From: Haematococcus lacustris
Taxonomy: Eukaryota; Chlorophyta; Chlorophyceae; Chlamydomonadales; Haematococcaceae
Assembly: GCA_030144725.1 (NCBI GenBank)
Contig: JASKMD010000002.1
Coordinates: forward strand, 1,447,611 to 1,511,610
Direction: 5' to 3'
Length of the DNA stretch: 64,000 bases
Below the pieces are notes generated by a model that was not told the origin of the DNA, searched no databases, and saw only the letters and a program-made list of their open reading frames with translations. Positions 54,195 through 64,000 of the stretch are shown piece after piece (the first letter of the stretch is position 1; each line of letters starts with the position of its first letter). The translations under genes were made by a program, and so were the position numbers.

Positions 54195-55450
54195 CGCGGG
54201 GCGGGGCGGGGCGGGGCGGGGCGGGGCGGGGCGGGGGCGGGGCGGGGCGGGGCGGGGCGGGGCGGGGCGGGGCGGGCGGGGCGGGGCGGGGCGGGGCGGG
54301 GCGGGGCGGGCGGGGCGGGGCGGGGCGGGGCGGGGCGGGGCGGGGCGGGGCGGGGCGGGGCGGGGCGGGGCGGGGCGGGGCGGGGCGGGGGCGGGGCGGG
54401 GCGGGGCGGGGCGGGGCGGGGCGGGGCGGGGCGGGGCGGGGCGGGGCGGGGGCGGGGCGGGGCGGGGCGGGGCGGGGCGGGGCGGGGCGGGGCGGGGCGG
54501 GGCGGGGCGGGGCGGGGCGGGGCGGGGCGGGGCGGGGCGGGGGCGGGGCGGGGCGGGGCGGGGCGGGGCGGGGCGGGGCGGGGCGGGGCGGGGCGGGGCG
54601 GGGCGGGGCGGGGCGGGGCGGGGCGGGGCGGGGCGGGGCGGGGCGGGGCGGGGCGGGGCGGGGCGGGGCGGGGCGGGGCGGGGCGGGGCGGGGCGGGGCG
54701 GGGCGGGGCGGGGCGGGGCGGGGCGGGGCGGGGCGGGGCGGGGCGGGGCGGGGCGGGGCGGGGCGGGGCGGGGCGGGGCGGGGCGGGGCGGGGCGGGGCG
54801 GGGCGGGGCGGGGCGGGGCGGGGCGGGGCGGGGCGGGGCGGGGCGGGGCGGGGCGGGGCGGGGCGGGGCGGGGCGGGGCGGGGCGGGGCGGGGCGGGGCG
54901 GGGCGGGGCGGGGCGGGGCGGGGCGGGGCGGGGCGGGGCGGGGCGGGGCGGGGCGGGGCGGGGCGGGGCGGGGCGGGGCGGGGCGGGGCGGGGCGGGGCG
55001 GGGCGGGGCGGGGCGGGCGGGGCGGGGCGGGGCGGTGCGGGCGGGGCGGCGGCGGGGCGGGGCGGGGCGGGGCGGGGCGGGGCGGGGCGGGGCGGGGCGG
55101 CGGCGGGCGGGGCGGGGCGGGGCGGGGCGGGGCGGGCGGGGCGGGGCGGGGCGGGGCGGGGCGGGGCGGGGCGGGGCGGGGCGGGGCGGGGCGGGGCGGG
55201 GCGGGGCGGGGCGGGGCGGGGCGGGGCGGGGCGGGGCGGGGCGGGGCGGGGCGGGCGCGGGGCGGGGCGGGGCGGGGCGGGCGGGCGGGGCGGGGCGGGG
55301 CGGGGCGGGGCGGGGCGGGGCGGGGCGGGGCGGGGCGGGGCGGGCGGCGGGGCGGGGCGGGGCGGGGCGGGCGGGGCGGGGCGGGGCGGGGCGGGGCGGG
55401 GCGGGGCGGGCGGGGCGGGGCGGGGCGGGGCGGGGCGGGGCGGGCGGGGT
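54195..55450. repeat. GGGGC pentanucleotide array, about 1.25 kb
   Basis: Some 240-250 tandem GGGGC units, nearly pure between 54540 and 55010, with occasional single-base losses (GGGC) toward both ends. It sits in an intron or gap of the transposase remnant. Open frames of 450-490 codons on both strands (Gly/Arg/Ala or Pro/Arg/Ala) are artefacts. Very strong G-quadruplex potential; copy number in the assembly may not be exact. Confidence 0.97.
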
Positions 55451-55875
55451 AGGGGTGTAGGCTAGGTAGGTGTGGGTGCTGGTGGAGGAGGCATAGGCAG
55501 CAAGCATCAACAGGCATAAGCAAGCCTAGCCCAGCAGAAGCTGCACTATACAAACTTACGTGACTTCAACTCCTCAAATACAGAAGCGTGGTAGAAGCTG
55601 TCCGTAACGTCTCCCACTCGCCACTATGTACCATCATGACCAAGGCATCCTGGCTACGCTAAAGATCGACACAGATGAGGTACAGGATGGCAAAGCGTGT
55701 GGCACAGTGCGTGGCCACAGCCTGAACCTTGTTGTACTTGCTCATTTGCGCACAGTTCAAAGCATTGCGAATCTTGCCGCAATCGCTGAGCACCTTGGAG
55801 ATGAGTTGCACCTGTAGGCATGTAAGCACTTAACTTACCTGTATGCAGTCAAGACAAGGCAGTACCTGTAAGGCA

Positions 55876-55935
55876 GTCAAGACAACCATGTGTTGCAACC
55901 ATGTGTTGCAACCATGTGTTGCAACCATGTGTTAC
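55876..55935. repeat. AACCATGTGTTGC tandem repeat
   Basis: Four copies of the 13-bp unit AACCATGTGTTGC lie in a row inside the transposase remnant, probably in an intron. Confidence 0.9.
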
Positions 55936-56366
55936 ATGAGTGTCAGATAGAGCAGTTACATAGCAGCTTGTATGATTGATACACATAAGGAAGAGAGGAG
56001 AGATAATGACCTGATGGATTGGGAAGTGGCTGGGCGCTGCTTGCAGTACTTGTCATGCTGAGATTGCGCGTGGCTGAGGTTGCAGCACGACAAATTCGCG
56101 CCGCACCGCGAGCAGGACCGCGCCGCGAGCAGGACCAACTTCTGGGTTACATCTAGTTTTATCCGGTACGTGTCGCGCACGGCATTGCTCTGCTTAAGCT
56201 GGTTGTAGAGGTCGAGGACAGAGACTGTCTTTTTCTTGTGCTGTTGTGTCCAGCCACTAGCTTCGGCTGGAGGATGTGGGTCTTGGGTGTCGGGTGTAGG
56301 ACTGACAGGCGTAGCCATAGCGCTCGTGGCGCTGATGGGTGCCGCCGGTGGGGCGGTGAGGTATTA

Positions 56367-56572
56367 AGTAGTAGATAGTGGAAGCGCCGGTAGTTTTAGG
56401 CGCCCTAAAAACGTGAGGCCGAGGCGCTGGAGCGGAACAGCTCAAGACCGAAGCCAGCAGCCGCGGAGCGTAGCGACGCGGCTGCTGGCTGAGGTCGAGA
56501 GCTGTTCCGCTCCAGCGCCGAGGCCGAGTGTTTTTGGGGGCCTAAAACGCCCCGGGCGCTGCCACTATCTAA
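56367..56572. repeat. Long imperfect inverted repeat (hairpin of about 100-bp arms)
   Basis: Almost the whole 206 bp folds on itself. The outer arm TAGATAGTGG pairs with CCACTATCTA, GTTTTAGGCG-type words pair with CCTAAAACGCC, and the inner core GCTGGAGCGGAACAGCTC pairs with its complement near 56506. The loop is about ten bases around 56470. It lies 49 bp upstream of the start of the transposase remnant and could be a nested MITE or the element's terminal structure. Another short pair, AGTTCCGTTTT / AAAACGGAACT, lies at about 56576 and 56799. Confidence 0.8.
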
Positions 56573-57122
56573 TTTAGTTCCGTTTTTGGTGCGTTGTGGC
56601 TACATTCTGTGCGGCGAAGCCGCACTTCTGGAGCAACACATTGTTTTGGAGCGAAGGGCGGGGCGTGGTAGCACGCGGGATGGTCGCTAGTTTGAACCAG
56701 CTATGCACTTTTCTAAAATGGCCCGCGTCCCGCGTTTTTAACAGCATAATAGGCAACTAAGTCTCTTAAACAGCAGGCTATTAACTATTATAACGCATGA
56801 AAACGGAACTAATATCTCGTTCAAATTCCTCAGGGTATGAATACCTGGGTATCATTAATATCTGGCCGGGAACGCCCTAACGCACTGACAGCAGGGAAGC
56901 GTGGCTGTTTGTCCACGTAAAAGCCATGTGCTAGTTTCCTTTCCCGGTCAGCGCAGTTTGCATCGCGGTCAAACATGGAATGTTGATTCGAACAACACCG
57001 CTAACCTGATTGTGGCTAGTAACGCGAATGAGCAGGCTGGCCACGCTCGGGGCCGCGGCCGGAACCTCAGCGGATAACAAAGCAAGTGCGGTAGCATCTG
57101 CTATGCTCGCAGCAGTTTGCTA
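56573..57122. other. Upstream region of the next gene, no coding block seen
   Basis: An AT-richer stretch with the inverted words AGTTCCGTTTT / AAAACGGAACT at about 56576 and 56799, possibly ends of a small element. The last 150 bases should contain the promoter of the gene starting at 57123; no TATA box is obvious. Confidence 0.4.
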
Positions 57123-60100
57123 ATGCAGTGGAGATCACTGCGTGTTCAGGGCCTGGACGGTGTCAAGGCCGCTTTAGGGCCGTTGAATAGAACCCCCGAT
57201 GCTGCAGCCAGCATAGTCACAACTGGTCCCAAGACATCACAGCGCCCATCCCACTCGGGGGCTACCAGCTATGGCTTGGATCAGCCACTACCAGCCAGCC
57301 ACACAAGCAAGCAGGCTACACAACCTGCACACGAGCGACAAGACAGCAGCGCGCTGCCAGCGCCTCCACTTCCCACACTACAAAGGGGTGGCACCGGCTC
57401 CAGCCTAGCGCAGCCCTCGTATGGGTTGCTCAGTGAGATTACCCCGGCTGCTGCCCCCTCCCCTGCTGCTGGCTTTGGTTTTGGCCCTGGGGGCAACCCA
57501 GACCTAGACCCCGGCTTGCGGGGACTGAGTAGTTCTGGTCAGCAAACTGCTGCGCCCTTCCCTGTTGCACCGTCACAGCCTCCGACCTTGGTCCGCGGGG
57601 ACAGCACCCGCCAGGACCAGGGCCGCCAGCAGCTGGCTGGGATCACCCCGCTTGCTTACCTAGGACAACAGCAGCAGCAGCAGCAGCTGAGTCCAGCCCT
57701 GGTCCAGAATCAGACTGGTCCATATGGCCTGCAAGCTGAGCAGCCGACTGGGGCCGGCAGGGCACCCTCATTCTCTGGCGTGGCTGGTATGGCCCCAGGT
57801 GCTGCTGCCAGCAGCCAGCAGCTGCCAGGCCCTGGCCCGGCAACTACCCAACTCTTTGGGCCTCAGCACCCGGGAGCACAGCTTGACGGTGCGCTCATGC
57901 AGCCCCAGCCCGCTGCCCAACTGCTGCAGGGGCAGTACCAACACCCGCAGGCTGGGCTGCAAGACCAGCAGCAGTTGGGCCAGCAGTATCAACAGCAGCC
58001 GGGGCAGCCAGGGCAGCAATACCAGCAGCAGCCAGGGCAGCAATACCAGCAGCAGCTGGGGCAGCAGTACCAGCAGCAGGCAGGTACAGGATATCAGGTG
58101 TGTTGGCCCCTTGCAGCCTGCTCTGACCGAGCCTGCCAAACTATCAAGTCCTGGCCCACCACCACCATCATCGCCACCACCACCACCACCTTCATTACCA
58201 CCACCACCACCTTCATCACCACCACCACCACCACCACCACCACCACCACCATAGCCACGATCACCACTATGCACACAGCCATGGGTGTGTTGCTCGTATA
58301 TGCAGGCAGTCAGTCCTCCCGCCCCGGCCCCTGCAGTAAGCCCTGCTGCCCCACCCCCTCTATTCACGCTCGACCAGCTGCCTGCCAACCAGCGGGTGGT
58401 GGGGCTCACTGCCATCCAGGCCAACGACGTCCTTCAGCAGATGGCAGCACAGGTGCTGCCACATTAGACACCTGCTCCTGCACCGTGCAGACACCTGCTG
58501 CTGCTGCTGTCACCTTTACGGCCCCAAGCATACAAAGTCTCTTTGCTGACTAGCTGACCCAACAGCAGTCTCTAAACCTACCCTAGATGCCATCTGTTGG
58601 TCTGCTACACCTCGCTGCCGCATGCTGGCCATGGCTGCGTCATTGCACGACTGGACCTCTCCCAGCCCAATGCACGCTTTGACTGGCTGCACTACATGCA
58701 CTGTACTTGACCACAGCCAGGCCTGTAGCTTGCACCACTAACTGCCAGTGCCTCCACCTAGCCCACCTCAGCACTGCTAGCACTGACTACCAGCGCTTAT
58801 AGCACTGCCAGCGCATTCCTAGCACTGCCAGCACTGACTGCCAGCGCTTATAGCACTGCCAGCGCATTCCTAGCGCTGCCAGCACTGACTGCCAGCGCTC
58901 ACACACCTGGTAGCGCTGCTAGCCAGGCCTGTGGCTTCAGAGTCTCAGGCGTTGCACCAGGTGGCACCCCGGCAAGGCATGGCCTCTCACTGCCCATCTA
59001 TCCAATGTTATGATCTTGTACCCTGCCCCTGCTCCTACTTGAGATGGTGGCGGGTAGGGATCAGTGTTTCTTTTCGCGCTATATATAGCGATCGCTATGA
59101 AATGCCATATTTCAGGGGTCCTTTTGCGCCATAAAAGGTCGCTTTGCGAGCTGCACTACCTCGCACTGCGCTATAGAAAATGACCTGTAGCCTGCGATTT
59201 TGCGAGTTCTAGGGCGATTTTTGCTAAATTTTTCACCTGAGCTATGTTTCAGAGTGAGGTCGAGCTATAATGGTCCAGTGGTCCCAGCAGCCCCTCTCAC
59301 ACTGCAGAGCCCCAAGCCAGAGTCAGCTCCTCCAAACAGGCATAGGCACAGCATGGGTGAGCGACAGCAATCTATGTAGGATCACTGCACATGGCGTGAG
59401 GCACATGGCGTGAGCCACTCTGCACTTTGCTACAGCGCTCAGCGCCCTCACCCCCAGCCACAGCGCAGCACAGCACACAGTGGAATAGCTGCAGTGCGCT
59501 CAGGCAAACGCAAGTGCGACAACGTATGGCTTGCATGCCTGATCAGGCGCAGCAGGCGGGAGCGCGTGGCCCAGTGCTGGTGGACCTTGTGGACGCTCAG
59601 CGCACCTTTCTGGACCACCTCACTCCTCCAGTGAGTACCTTGAGCACATGTGCAGGCACACTGGCTGCATGGCTGCATGGACTATGTAGCAGACGCTGCG
59701 CAGAGGCCTACATTGGAGGGCCAGAAGGGTGCTTGGCAGCACTTGGGCACAGGGCGTGTGGGGCGCCAGCAGCATTGCATTTTGTTAGCAGGGGCAGGGA
59801 GCGCAGGGTGGTGCTGTAAGGCAGCATACGCCTTCTGGCACTGTTGCCTCTTGCCTGTCATGCCGTGTTTGTGTCACACCCCACTAGTTGCTCGCGGTCT
59901 CCACCTGGCCTCCACACCCACACCTGCTGCCTCCAGGTTTGCCAGCAGCCATGTCCATGCATGCTCCACCTCAATACCAAAATCATCGCCTAGCAATGAG
60001 CATGTGCCTTGCCAGTCCCTTGCCGCCAAGGGGCAACACTCAAGGTCTACAAACCTCTCACGCTCACTGTGCTCCTGCTTGTGACCTCCCTTGGTGTTCC

Positions 60101-62315
60101 TGGTGCTCCTGCACCCTGCCTAAACTGGCAACATTTGCTGGCTGTGCGCAGCCGCATGCCTACGTGCACACCTTGGAGATGGCCACCCCTGACAAGCACT
60201 TCCCGCCTAACGTCAAGCCCTCACTGCTGCAGACCAAGCTGAAGACTGGGCACAACAGGTGAAGCAGGGGCAGGGGAAGGAGCAGGGGCGGCCACCCGCC
60301 TGACCATGACATACTCAAGGCGTCAACAACTGCACTGCCTGGTTCCAGCCACTTCTCTGCTGTAAACAACATAGTTTCCTACCGCTTGGTCAAAACAATG
60401 ATGATGACTCTAATAAGTAGAGCCCAAAACTTGTGGATCACTCATGGCTCATTGCATGCCAGAGCACGTACCATTGCCAACCTGGTTATGTCTGGAAGTA
60501 TGCTCTACTACACACCCCACCTTCACACCCCCCTGCTGCCCTGTCCTGACATGACAAGACCTAGCCGCCCCACCCCTGGCCTGCCTTGCCGCTCCCATTC
60601 TCCAGCATGCCCCGTCCTGCCCTGAGCCTTGCCCCCTGCCCCCTGCGCCAGCAGGGCCAGGGCCACTGGACTGCTGCCTGTGGGGGGTGAGGGGAGGGTG
60701 ACATTCTCCAGCATGCCCCGTCCTGCCCTGAGCCTTGCCCCCTGCCCCCTGCAGCCTGCAGGGCCTGCTGAAGCCACTGCTGGAGCCCGGGCAGCAGGGC
60801 TTCATAGACCTGGGCTACAGCCCCCAAGGAGCACTGCAGGAGGAGCTGGGCCGCGTGTGGCAGTGCTGCCTGACGCTGCTGCGGGCGGAGGGGGTGGGGC
60901 CCACTGGTGGGTGTGGGGAAGGTGACGGCAGGTGAGGTGACGAGGGTGAGGGGGATGCAGCATGATGGGAGGTGGAAAGAAAGAAAGATAGACCCAATCT
61001 TCTCAGGGAGTGTAACTGGACATTATTCATTTGCCCGGTTCTCCTAGGGGCACAATCTTAGGATGGTGAAAGGTGAGTAAGGCGGCTGGAGTAAGAAGGA
61101 GCGAGGAAGCAGACAGTAGGAGGGGGGAGAGGTGACGAGAGGGGAGAGGGGATGATGAGTGGGGAGGGATGTGTCAGGAGCAGTAGGAGCAACGGTGCTG
61201 CTGCACAGTGCTGCTGCTGATGCTGCTCAATGCTTCTGTGGCTACACAGTGCTGCTGATGCTATTGGTGCTGCGGCTGCACGGTGCTGCTGCTGCTGCTC
61301 AATGCTGCTGCACGGTGATGCTGCAGCTGCTGCACTATGCTGTTGGTGATGCAGCTGCATGGTGGTGCTGCTGCTGCTGCGGCGGCGGTGGCTGCTGCAG
61401 GCCTGATCCAAGAGCGCACCCCCTGGTTGCATGTCGCCCGCATCGGCCTGTTTGACCGCTCCCGCAACCGCTTCCTGGGCAATGTGTTGGGGGTGCGGCC
61501 AGAGGGCGTTACCAAGAAGGGCAAGACATGGACCTTCAACCCAAAGGTCAGCCTGCGGGGCAGCAAGGCGGGCATCAGCAACGCACTGCTCTTTGTGTCC
61601 ACCTGCACATGGATCTATCAGACTGGATCTATCAGGCTTGTGCACATCATCCTTACCTCCCTACCCATCGTGGAGGGTAGTTTGAAGGTGTGGGGCAGAC
61701 CAGGACATATGAGCATGCGGATTGTAGGGGGGACCTCCAATCATAAGGGCAGCAGCGGGGGTGGCGGGAGGGGCATAAGGTGGAGAGGGCAGGAGGGTGG
61801 GGCGGGCAGGAGGGTGGAGAAGGCAGGAAGATGGGGCGGGGAGGAGGGTCGAGAGGGCAGGAGGGTGGGGCGGGCAGGAGGGTGGAGAAGGCAGGAGGGT
61901 GGGGCGGGCAGGAGGGTGGAGAGGGCAGGAGGGTGGAGAAGGCAGGAGGTAGAGCAAAGGAGAGGAAGGAGGGAGGGAAGGGGCCCTTTGTGGTGTGATG
62001 TGTGTCAGTGCTGCTCTTTAGTGCTGGCCTAGCAATGCAGGCCTGTCAGGCTGGGGTGAAAGGGAAGAAAAGGGCACAAGGGTGAAAGGGAAGAAAAGCA
62101 CAAGGGTGAAAGGGAAGAAAAGGGATGGGGTGAAGGAGGGGATGTAGGTGTTGTTGAGGATGGGGTAGGGAAAGCTTCAAACAGTTTGTGTTGTGCTGCT
62201 GCCCTGTGCCCCCTCTCACTGCTGCTGTGCAGACCAAGGTGTTGCTCAGGTGCAGCTGTGTGCAGCCAGATCCTGGAACAGGCACCCGCCTGGTCAACGA
62301 TGAAGCGTTGTCCCT
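57123..62315 (+). CDS. Unidentified multi-exon gene, Gln-rich N-terminus and conserved-looking C-terminal exons (3' end not found)
   Basis: Seven exon candidates, all with GT-AG borders and matching phases: 57123-58097, 58306-58452, 59547-59630, 60152-60258, 60755-60906, 61401-61546, 62233-62315 (564 codons). Exons may be missing between 59630 and 60152 and after 62315. The first exon (325 codons) is Pro/Gln/Gly-rich and ends in YQQQPGQQ-type repeats. Later exons look ordered: FTLDQLPANQRVVGLTAIQA, VDLVDAQRTFLDHL, YVHTLEMATPDKHFPPNVK, PLLEPGQQGFIDLGYSPQG, TPWLHVARIGLFDRSRNRFL, KGKTWTFNPK and TKVLLRCSCVQPDPG. The last three resemble a C2-like beta-sandwich (alternating hydrophobic strands with basic turns), but I cannot assign a family with confidence. 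A low-complexity N-terminus before an ordered C-terminus is common in algal regulatory and ciliary proteins. The first Met (57123) follows in-frame TTG CTA; no stronger start was seen. Confidence 0.6.
58160..58252 (+). repeat. CACCAC/ATCACC trinucleotide repeat in an intron
   Basis: About 90 bp of CAC/CCA/ATC triplets in intron 1 of the unidentified gene. It is open in several frames (Thr or Val runs) and is not thought to be coding. Confidence 0.88.
58755..58915 (+). repeat. About 55-60 bp tandem repeat in an intron
   Basis: Two to three copies of a unit containing CTGACTGCCAGCGCTTATAG and GCACTGCCAGCGCATTCCTA, in intron 2 of the unidentified gene. Confidence 0.8.
61780..61955 (+). repeat. 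GGGCAGGAGGGTGGAGA minisatellite in an intron
   Basis: About nine imperfect units of 16-20 bp (GGGCAGGAGGGTGG with AGA, AAG or GGC variants) between the exons at 61401-61546 and 62233-62315. Shorter units of GGGTGAAAGGGAAGAAAAG follow at about 62055-62130. Confidence 0.88.
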
Positions 62316-63229
62316 GTGAGTTTAGTAGCCCGCCCCCTTGCCCCAGTCCTCTTCCTAACTGTCCTTCCCACTCTCACCCTCACCCTGGCTGGTAACGCCT
62401 GCTCCAGCCTGCCCATGTGGGTTGTTGCACCCGTCCATTGTGGACTAAACTCGTGCTGAGACATGAGCCTCTTCCGAATAGTCAGTATACCCAAACACCT
62501 CCACCCCACCTTGTGCATCACAGCCAGCTAGCAGCCAAGCATGTTGCAAAAGTGCAGGTCAGTCAGTATCAGGACATCCTCATGCACCTGAACAGGACTT
62601 TTTCAAAGCAGCTAACCCGGGGTGTAATGTCATCATGGTGATGATGAGCACTACACACAACAAGGACATATAGGAGGATACATAAGACTAGGTATGCGTG
62701 GGATGACACGAGCTTGCCAGCCCACACCCGGCAGGGATTATTGGACCCGCATACCCGCATACCTGGCTACCCCAGTGCACAAACCAACACTCGAAGGCCA
62801 TCTTTCACACATACCTTAAAAACCCGCAGACGGACATCGTCGGGACAAGCAGGTGCGAACATTTTCACCAATTGCACCCCACATCATCACCCCAGCTATG
62901 AGCTTAAGCACAGGGGGCCCTTTCATGCCGAAACATGCCCTAGTGCAACATGTGACAGTCCATGACGAGTCCAGCTGCACAGTTGGCCTGCTGTCAAACA
63001 CCATCACCAAACTCACATGCCTGGATGCAACACACCACACACATACACACGCAACCTAGCCTCAGAGTTGGTGGCCCTCCTCTGGAGACAAGACACACAA
63101 AGTGGCCGCCACTCCATGAGAGTGCCACTCCATGAGAAAGCTCCTACCACCCTGCATACCACACAGAGCTTCCCCAGCACAGTACAAAGATGGGCTGGCC
63201 CATTCACTGTCAGACTTGAAGCTTAACTG
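62316..63229. other. Downstream region with a possible Tc1/mariner-like transposase fragment
   Basis: No host exon was recognised. On the minus strand 63040-62816 reads VMVFDSRPTVQLDSSWTV and later KLIAGVMMWGAIGENV. The MMWGAI word resembles the conserved V-MVWG-I block of Tc1/mariner DDE transposases. Only this one block is seen; no PDLNPIEHVW-type block follows, so it is at best a fragment. Confidence 0.25.
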
Positions 63230-63590
63230 GAGCTCTGACATCAATGACACGGCCTTTGCCGCACACCACAACTGGCTATCGGTGCGCCACATTGGGATCT
63301 TCACATGGATTGTACCAGCAAACGATGTGGTGGCTCTGATGTGCGTGAAGCACGCAATACACTCAGCGATACAAGAGGAGGCCATGGTCACCATCATGCT
63401 AGAAGGGGATCTCCTACCCCAAGCACGTTGACGCTACCTAGAGTACTGCCAACACCTAGCAAGCATACCCCTCATCAACACCAATGGCTCCCTGCAGGGC
63501 AAGCCAGCCACCTTCATAGTCTACGTTAATTCGAACAAGGCAAGACAACAAACCATCTTTAAGGACATTCCCCAAGGATGTTGCTGGTGA
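63230..63590 (+). pseudogene. Protein-like open frame with in-frame stops, unknown family
   Basis: One forward frame reads LNWSSDINDTAFAAHHNWLS and NDVVALMCVKHAIHSAIQEE up to a TGA at 63429-63431. It then continues in the same frame for about 50 more codons (RYLEYCQHLASIPLINTNG, then ATFIVYVNSNKARQQTIFKD) to another TGA at about 63588. The composition is that of a real protein and the stop lies in the middle, so this looks like a decayed gene, probably of a mobile element. No domain recognised. Confidence 0.35.
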
Positions 63591-63781
63591 CTGATTGACA
63601 CGACAAATCTCCTACCTCCACCTCGCCCAGGTCCTAAACTGCACCTGGCAGCCGGCCATGCTGTACACCGTCATGACCTTTAATCTCTTGTAGCATTGGG
63701 CCAGCTGCCACTGCCAGAGTGGGCAGCCACAATGGTTGCCACTTGAGCGGACGTCCTCTCCACAAACCCCGCGTAGGCAGG

Positions 63782-63943
63782 CTAATCATGCAGCCATTGC
63801 TTGAACACCGCCATCTCCAACACGTCGTCAAGCAATAGTGTGATATTGACATAATCAGGTGGGCCAAAGCCCCGCTCAATGTACAGGGCATTGAGCATGG
63901 TTCCCCTCCGGTGTTCATTCAAATCGTTTATCAGCCTCCTACG
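63782..63943 (-). pseudogene. Short protein-like minus-strand fragment
   Basis: On the minus strand a frame reads RRRLINDLNEHRRGTMLNAL, YIERGFGPPDYVNITLLLDD and VLEMAVFKQWLHD, ending at TAG (63782-63784). After the stop about 30 more codons look protein-like. The amphipathic pattern suggests real former coding sequence. It may belong to the same decayed element as the fragments to its left, although those are on the other strand. Family unknown. Confidence 0.3.
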
Positions 63944-64000
63944 GTAAATATGGTACTGGCTTCAGTAGATATCCTTTCAATAGCTTGAACGCTTGCTCCA

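Larger units (their letters stand above)
53734..56318 (-). pseudogene. hAT-like transposase, decayed and interrupted by a GGGGC array
   Basis: Read on the minus strand from 56318: MATPVSPTPD, then a Cys/His segment (CSRCGANLSCCNLSHAQSQH and C) like a BED-type DNA-binding finger (55956-56318). Next, at about 55815-55665, comes KVLSDCGKIRNALNCAQMSK and ATHCATRFAILYL, a typical mid-transposase TRF motif, followed by an in-frame TAG. After the GGGGC array, 54110-54019 reads WWRRLDAVIRLMRPISNAIH and LEGDKPYLSQ, a block seen in hAT-like transposases, ending at a GTAAGA donor. 53871-53734 then reads VLKIWDDLVAHAKNW to a TGA. Order and strand agree for all pieces, so they are one gene remnant. The catalytic region is incomplete, so it is probably inactive. 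Confidence 0.62.

Noticed and set aside
54044..55553. Frames of 449-488 codons in the GGGGC array
   Set aside because: Direct products of a pentanucleotide repeat, which has no stop in any frame.
57117..57122. TTG at 57117 as start of the unidentified gene
   Set aside because: Nuclear genes of green algae use ATG; the first ATG in the frame is at 57123.

Overview
The window is nuclear DNA from a eukaryote, most likely a green alga of the Chlamydomonadales (Volvocales). The supporting signs are high GC with very GC-rich microsatellites, many short exons separated by GT-AG introns, long Gln/Ala-rich stretches in proteins, TGTAA polyadenylation-like signals, and conserved exons whose closest remembered relatives are plant and algal proteins. 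The species cannot be named from the sequence alone. There are no bacterial features: no operons, CRISPR arrays or recognisable tRNA or rRNA genes.

Layout. 1-1.7 kb: C-terminal end of an unrecognised low-complexity ORF. 1.7-2.8 kb: two inverted copies of a hAT-like MITE. 3.0-8.9 kb: a very young Ty3/gypsy chromovirus (LTRs differ at one base, target duplication CCGGC) that has lost gag and the N-terminal part of protease and carries one stop codon in integrase. 9.9-17.9 kb (+): a VMP1-type ER membrane/autophagy gene, seven exons found; its first intron holds a 4.6-kb fold-back hAT-like element with an 8-bp target duplication. 18.6-21.3 kb: a third MITE and two members of an unassigned inverted-repeat element family. 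22.6-33.1 kb (-): a CUL1-type cullin, 20 exons mapped, one short conserved exon not found. 34.9-37.8 kb: a larger member of the unassigned family, carrying a coiled-coil ORF. 37.9-46.8 kb (+): an 18-exon gene, 1541 aa, for a coiled-coil protein with two UVR-like motifs. 47.2-48.1 kb (-): doubtful small gene. 48.1-50.4 kb (-): C-terminal exons of a Sec8/EXOC4-like exocyst subunit, cut by a 500-N gap. 51.1-53.3 kb (+): 3' half of a LINE (reverse transcriptase and zinc-finger tail) in shifted frames. 53.7-56.3 kb (-): decayed hAT-like transposase interrupted by about 1.25 kb of GGGGC pentamers, with a long hairpin upstream. 57.1-62.3 kb (+): seven phase-compatible exons of an unidentified gene with a Gln-rich N-terminus. 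62.3-64 kb: ORF fragments, probably decayed mobile DNA.

The host genes are unrelated housekeeping genes (membrane contact/autophagy, ubiquitin ligase scaffold, exocytosis, coiled-coil protein). They are not a functional cluster; the spaces and introns between them are filled by several transposon families and simple repeats. The most notable finds are the fold-back element in VMP1 intron 1, the unassigned TIR family with head-to-head copies, the inverted repeat that brackets VMP1 exon 4, and the GGGGC array. Exon boundaries were read by eye from splice signals, phase and conserved protein blocks, not computed.
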